Shown piece after piece: positions 60,323-64,000 of a DNA stretch of 64,000 nucleotides. The notes below the pieces were generated by a model. That model searched no databases. It worked only from the letters and a program-made list of their open reading frames with translations, and had not been told where the DNA came from. The translations under genes were made by a program, and so were the position numbers. How positions within the stretch are numbered: the first letter of the stretch is position 1; each line of letters begins with the position of its first letter. Source of the stretch: Phytohabitans flavus (lineage in GTDB: Bacteria; Actinomycetota; Actinomycetes; Mycobacteriales; Micromonosporaceae); assembly GCF_011764545.1 (NCBI RefSeq), contig NZ_AP022870.1, positions 496,001 through 560,000 on the forward strand. Direction: 5' to 3'.

Positions 60323-61324
60323 TTGGACGTGTCCGCTGCGGTGTGGGTTGTCACCCTCGTCGTTCTCGGCGCGGTGCTCGCCGTCGATCTGCTGATCATC
60401 GGCCGCCGCCCGCACGAGCCCAGCATCAAAGAGTCCAGCATCTGGGTGAGCTTCTACGTCGCCTTGGCGCTGATCTTCGGTGTCGGCGTCTGGGTCACCA
60501 GCGGCGGCACGATCGCGGGCGAGTTCTACGCAGGCTGGCTCACGGAGTACAGCCTGTCGGTGGACAACCTCTTCGTCTTCGTGATCATCATGAGCCGCTT
60601 CGCGGTGCCCCGGAAGTTCCAGCAGGAAGTGCTGCTCATCGGCATCATCCTGGCGCTGGTGATGCGGGGTGGCTTCATCGCGGCGGGCGCGGCGTTGATC
60701 TCCCAGTTCGCCTGGGTGTTCTACATCTTCGGGGCGTTCCTGATCTACACGGCGATCAACCTCGCCCGCTCGGGCGAGATGGACGCCGCGGACTACAAGG
60801 AAAACGTCGTCATCCGGTACGCGCGGCGGGCGCTGCGGGTCTCCACCGACTACGGCACCGGCCGCTTCACGACGACCGGCGCCGACGGGCGGCGCATGTT
60901 CACGCCGCTGCTGCTCGTGATGATCGCGATCGGCACGACCGACCTCATCTTCGCGCTCGACTCGATTCCGGCGATCTTCGGTATCACCGACGAGCCGTAC
61001 CTGGTCTTCACCGCCAACGTGTTCGCGCTGATGGGGCTCCGCCAGCTGTACTTCCTGCTCGGCGGCCTGCTGGAGCGCCTCGTCTACCTGTCGCTGGGCC
61101 TGGCCATCATCCTCGGCTTCATCGGTGTGAAGCTGGTGCTCGAGGCGCTCGCGGACAACAACGTGCCGTTCATCAACGGCGGGGAGCACGTGAGCTGGGC
61201 GCCGCACATCCCGATCTGGCTGTCGCTGACCGTCATCATCGGCACGCTGATCATCGCGACGGTGGCGAGCCTGATCAAGTCGTCCCGCGACAGCAAGAAA
61301 GAGCTAGTCAGCGCGGACCACTGA
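60323..61324 (+). CDS. terC: TerC-family integral membrane protein (Mn2+ exporter type)
   Basis: 333 aa from TTG 60323, five bases after GGAGG. About nine transmembrane helices with the metal-site motifs EYSLSVDNLFVFVIIM and TTDLIFALDSIPAIFGIT, whose Asp residues lie in the membrane. Family members such as Alx and MntP-like TerC proteins export manganese or metallate exoproteins. The Mn riboswitch ahead supports a Mn role. Converges with the NlpC/P60 gene, overlapping 17 bases. Confidence 0.95.
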   Translation: MDVSAAVWVVTLVVLGAVLAVDLLIIGRRPHEPSIKESSIWVSFYVALALIFGVGVWVTSGGTIAGEFYAGWLTEYSLSVDNLFVFVIIMSRFAVPRKFQQEVLLIGIILALVMRGGFIAAGAALISQFAWVFYIFGAFLIYTAINLARSGEMDAADYKENVVIRYARRALRVSTDYGTGRFTTTGADGRRMFTPLLLVMIAIGTTDLIFALDSIPAIFGITDEPYLVFTANVFALMGLRQLYFLLGGLLERLVYLSLGLAIILGFIGVKLVLEALADNNVPFINGGEHVSWAPHIPIWLSLTVIIGTLIIATVASLIKSSRDSKKELVSADH

Positions 61325-62122
61325 CCACGCGGTGGGTCGCCACCAGCGTGGCGGCCCGCTCGGGTGGCATCGGCTCCTCGACCACGTGCCGCTGCTGGTA
61401 GCAGGCGTGCAGCAGGTGCCCCTGATCGGCCACGAAGCCCACGTGGTGCACGGGGCGGCCGGGGCGGGCGAAAAAATGCAGGTCACCCGGCTGCTCCGCG
61501 CCGGGCGGCACCGGCTCCGTGGCGTGCGCCTGGTCGCTCGCGTCCCGGGGGAGGCACACACCGAAGCGCCGCCACGCCAGGTGCACCAGCCCGGAGCAGT
61601 CGATGCCCTGGCCGGACATGCCGCCCCACAGGTACGCGGCGGCGCGCAGCCGGCGGGCCAGCGCCAGCACGTCCACGGCGGTCGCCGAAGCGGGCAAGGG
61701 GGCGACCGACCCGGGAGGAGCCCACAGCGGGCGGTCCTGGCCCGGCACATGTACGGGTTGGCAGCCGTCGACCGGGTCGCCGGCTGAGGCGAGCCGGGTG
61801 CCGAGCACCACCCCGGGCAGCACGACCTGACCGCCGGGCCGGTCCCGCAGAGCCGTCGTCACCGCGTCCACGACGTGCGAGGGCTCGGGGAGGAGCCGTA
61901 GGCGAGCTGGGTCGCGGGCAGCCATCCCGGGTAGCCGCGCGGGTCGAGGCGCGCCGCCGGCTGCTCGACCGCTACGACGCGGGCCCAGCCGTCCGGCCGT
62001 ACCTCCTCGACAAGCACCCGCTCGCCCAGCAACAGCTGGCTGACGACATCGTCATTGAAGGGAGCGGACCACAGCGTCGCGAGCCCGGTCGCCACGAAAC
62101 CAACTGCCGGTTCAGCTGCCAT
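61308..62122 (-). CDS. NlpC/P60 peptidase with N-terminal SH3-like domain (frame broken once)
   Basis: About 271 aa after repair. The N-terminal part (from ATG 62122, SAPFNDDVVSQLLLGERVLV, PGWLPATQLAYG) is a bacterial SH3-like domain. The catalytic part has YLWGGMSGQGIDCSGLVHLAW with the active Cys and VHHVGFVADQGHLLH with the His. The frame breaks at 61887-61890, where GGGG (plus strand) needs a fifth G. This layout is that of gamma-D-glutamyl-L-diamino-acid endopeptidases such as YkfC. Its start lies inside the end of the dipeptide epimerase gene. Confidence 0.85.
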
Positions 62123-63197
62123 CCGTGGATATTATCTTCAGCACCCCGAGCCCGGGAGCCGCCGGCAGCACGACTTCAGCGCGCTCGTACCGGATGCCGC
62201 CCTCGACCGGCGACGAGGCAAGCCACCACGCGGCGTCGAGGTCGGAGACGGCCGTGGTGCCGTACCCGGCGACGAGGCTCGCGGCCGCCCCGATGCCCAC
62301 CTCGGTCTCCATCATCGAGCCGACGACGGTGCCCATCCCATGCGCGGCGGCCAGCTCCAGCAGCGTGCGCGCGGGGCCGAGGCCGCCGCACTTGGCGAGC
62401 TTCACGTTGACCAGGTCGGCGGCCCGCCGGCGGATCACCTCGACGAGGTCGCGCACCCCGTACACCGACTCGTCGGCCAGGATCGGCAGCGACACCCGCT
62501 CGCTGACCCAGGCCAGCCCTTCCAGGTCCCACGCCGGCACCGGCTGCTCGACGAGCTCGACGTCCAGCCCCGCGTCCTCAATGCCCCGGATCACCCGCAC
62601 CGCCTCGCGCGGCGTCCACCCCTGGTTGGCGTCGAGCCGGATGCGCGCCTCGGGTCCGGCGGCCGCGCGCACCTCCCGTACCCGCGAAATGTCGCCCGCG
62701 GCATCGAGCCCCACCTTGAGCTTGAGCACCGCGAACCCCTCGGCCACCCGGGCCTGGGCCGCCGCGGCGAGGGCGCCGGCCTCGCCGGCGGCGAGCGTGA
62801 CGTCCGTCGGGACGCGCGGCGCCGTCCCACCCAGAAAACGCGCCAGGGGTACGCCGAGCCGGCGCGCGACAAGGTCGTGCAGCGCGGTGTCGACGGCGGC
62901 CTTCGCGGCCTCGTTGCCGGCGACCGCACCGGCCACCTCGGCCAGCCGCGCCTGGAGGTCGTCGGGGTCGCGGCCGGTGAGCAGCGGCGCGAGGATCTGG
63001 CGCACGCACGCCTCGCTGCCCGGCACCGAGGCGCCGGTGACCTGCCACACCTGGGGCGCCTCGCCGAAGCCGGACCGCCCGTCCGCATCGACGATCTCGA
63101 CGAGCAGCGTCTCGACGGTGGTCGCCCGGCGCAGCGCGGTCACGAACGGCGTGTGCAGCGGCGCCGAGACGCGGTGCGTGCGGATCTCCGCGATCAT
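62112..63197 (-). CDS. Dipeptide epimerase (L-Ala-D/L-Glu epimerase type)
   Basis: 361 aa. Enolase-superfamily, muconate-lactonising subgroup. Catalytic Lys in VLKLKVGLD (KxK), metal ligands in RLDANQGW, VEQPVP and LADESVYG, and the second catalytic Lys in VNVKLAKCGG. The neighbouring NlpC/P60 peptidase (YkfC-like) supports L-Ala-D-Glu from murein as substrate, as in the ykfABCD operon of Bacillus. Overlaps the upstream hydrolase by ATGA and the peptidase by 11 bases, so all three are coupled. Confidence 0.92.
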   Translation of the reverse strand: MIAEIRTHRVSAPLHTPFVTALRRATTVETLLVEIVDADGRSGFGEAPQVWQVTGASVPGSEACVRQILAPLLTGRDPDDLQARLAEVAGAVAGNEAAKAAVDTALHDLVARRLGVPLARFLGGTAPRVPTDVTLAAGEAGALAAAAQARVAEGFAVLKLKVGLDAAGDISRVREVRAAAGPEARIRLDANQGWTPREAVRVIRGIEDAGLDVELVEQPVPAWDLEGLAWVSERVSLPILADESVYGVRDLVEVIRRRAADLVNVKLAKCGGLGPARTLLELAAAHGMGTVVGSMMETEVGIGAAASLVAGYGTTAVSDLDAAWWLASSPVEGGIRYERAEVVLPAAPGLGVLKIISTDGS

Positions 63198-63964
63198 CGG
63201 TGCGCCCAGGCGGCGGCGGAGACGCGTGCGATCAGCCGACACGCGCCGGCGTCCGGCAGGTCGGTGGTGGTGCAGACGGCGATCGCGTACGGCGGTGCGT
63301 CGTCCGGGAAGACCACGCCGGCGCCGTGCCGTACGCGGTCGACCCAGCCGTTCTTGTGCGCGATGCGGGTGCCGGGCGGCAGGCCGGCGGCGAGGTCCTC
63401 GGTGCGCTCCTGGCGCAGCAGCGTGTCCACCATCGCGTCCGGCGGGCCGAGCGCGCCGGTCACGATCGCGGTGAGTAGGGCGGCCAGGTCGGCGGCGGTG
63501 ACGATGTTGTCCAGGCCGGCCTCGCGGGCCGCGTAGTCCTCGATGCCGCGCGTGGTCGTGCTGTGCCGCGCCCCGGCCAGGGCCCACACCTCGGCGACCG
63601 CGTCCAGCCCGACGTGGCCGAGCAGGATGTTGGTGGCGAGGTTGCTCGACCTGGTGATCATGCGCTCGGCCAGCCAGCCGAGCGGCGCGGTGTGGCCGAG
63701 CCGCTCCCACACCCGCATGTCGCTGTCGTACTCGCGGGTGCAGCCGAACATCCCGCTCGACGCCGAGCGGAAGACGTTGTGCACGGGTACCTCGGCGTGG
63801 AGGTCAACGCCGGAGCGGTGCAGCGCCGCGAGCACGGCGACCTTCATCGTGCTCGCGGCGTAGTGCGTCGTGTCCGGGAGGTGCGTGTACCGCGCCGGCC
63901 CGGCCAGCGGTCCGATGTGGACCGAGACGGTGCCCGGGACGCCGTCGAGCAAGCTATCCAGCAT
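63194..63964 (-). CDS. Class-A beta-lactamase-like serine hydrolase
   Basis: 256 aa. The penicillin-recognising fold has the triad motifs ASTMK (Ser-x-x-Lys), SSN (SDN-like) and KNG (in place of KTG). No signal peptide is present from ATG 63964, so the protein seems cytoplasmic. With dipeptide epimerase and NlpC/P60 it forms a murein-peptide recycling group; a beta-lactam resistance role is less likely. An upstream start beyond the right part of the window is possible but not needed. Confidence 0.85.
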   Translation of the reverse strand: MLDSLLDGVPGTVSVHIGPLAGPARYTHLPDTTHYAASTMKVAVLAALHRSGVDLHAEVPVHNVFRSASSGMFGCTREYDSDMRVWERLGHTAPLGWLAERMITRSSNLATNILLGHVGLDAVAEVWALAGARHSTTTRGIEDYAAREAGLDNIVTAADLAALLTAIVTGALGPPDAMVDTLLRQERTEDLAAGLPPGTRIAHKNGWVDRVRHGAGVVFPDDAPPYAIAVCTTTDLPDAGACRLIARVSAAAWAHR

Positions 63965-64000
63965 GCTTGCGCCGGGCGGTCTCCCGGGCGCGCTGGGTGG

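Overview
The window is high-GC actinobacterial DNA. GTG, TTG and leaderless starts are common, and there are an ANTAR response regulator, a Methyltransf_19 protein, a CoaE with a C-terminal extension, and the order polA - rpsA - coaE - uvrB. A Micromonosporaceae-like host is my best inference; no rRNA or other decisive marker is present.

Left half (about 0.2-31.6 kb): an enediyne polyketide gene cluster. Its core is one tight rightward run at 19.4-31.6 kb: unbL (E3, DUF1702), unbV (E4, FG-GAP/ASPIC), unbU (E5, membrane protein), the iterative enediyne synthase pksE (KS-AT-ACP-KR-DH-PPTase, 1922 aa), the hotdog thioesterase (E10), a flavin reductase (E6-like) and a cytochrome P450. To its left lie accessory genes: a second DUF1702 protein, an SgcJ-type NTF2 protein, an acyl-CoA-dehydrogenase-fold oxygenase, a FAD monooxygenase, a GMC oxidoreductase coupled to a DUF5987-like protein, two paralogous AraC regulators, a MerR regulator, an ECF sigma factor, and a dedicated DAHP synthase plus AroH chorismate mutase that could supply a shikimate-derived unit. 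Two less familiar redox modules sit inside the cluster: AhpD-like / CcdA-like / AhpD-like (15.9-19.2 kb), and a CopC-like protein with a four-helix membrane protein carrying two HxxEH motifs (14.5-15.7 kb). No apoprotein, efflux pump or sugar genes are visible, so the cluster probably continues to the left.

Middle (31.6-36.4 kb): a 1.8-kb spacer without a credible gene but packed with long palindromes of unrelated sequence, then a secreted SBP56-like beta-propeller and an exported protein of unknown function.

Right half (36.4-64 kb): mostly housekeeping. Contents are sulfite reductase and APS reductase (sulfur assimilation), an SDR, an odd tRNA with anticodon CAA but a short variable loop, the ANTAR regulator, a five-gene branched-chain amino-acid ABC transporter, polA, rpsA, coaE, uvrB, a divergent TetR/SRPBCC pair sharing a 20-bp palindrome, a TerC Mn exporter behind a yybP-ykoY-like riboswitch, and a cell-wall set (NlpC/P60, dipeptide epimerase, class-A beta-lactamase-like hydrolase).

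Caveat: eight reading frames (FAD monooxygenase, MerR, second DUF1702, second AraC, CopC-like, CcdA-like (twice), second AhpD-like, NlpC/P60) are broken, nine breaks in all. Each is repaired by adding one base to a short C or G run. This looks like homopolymer under-calling rather than gene decay, so I annotate these as genes spanning the break.
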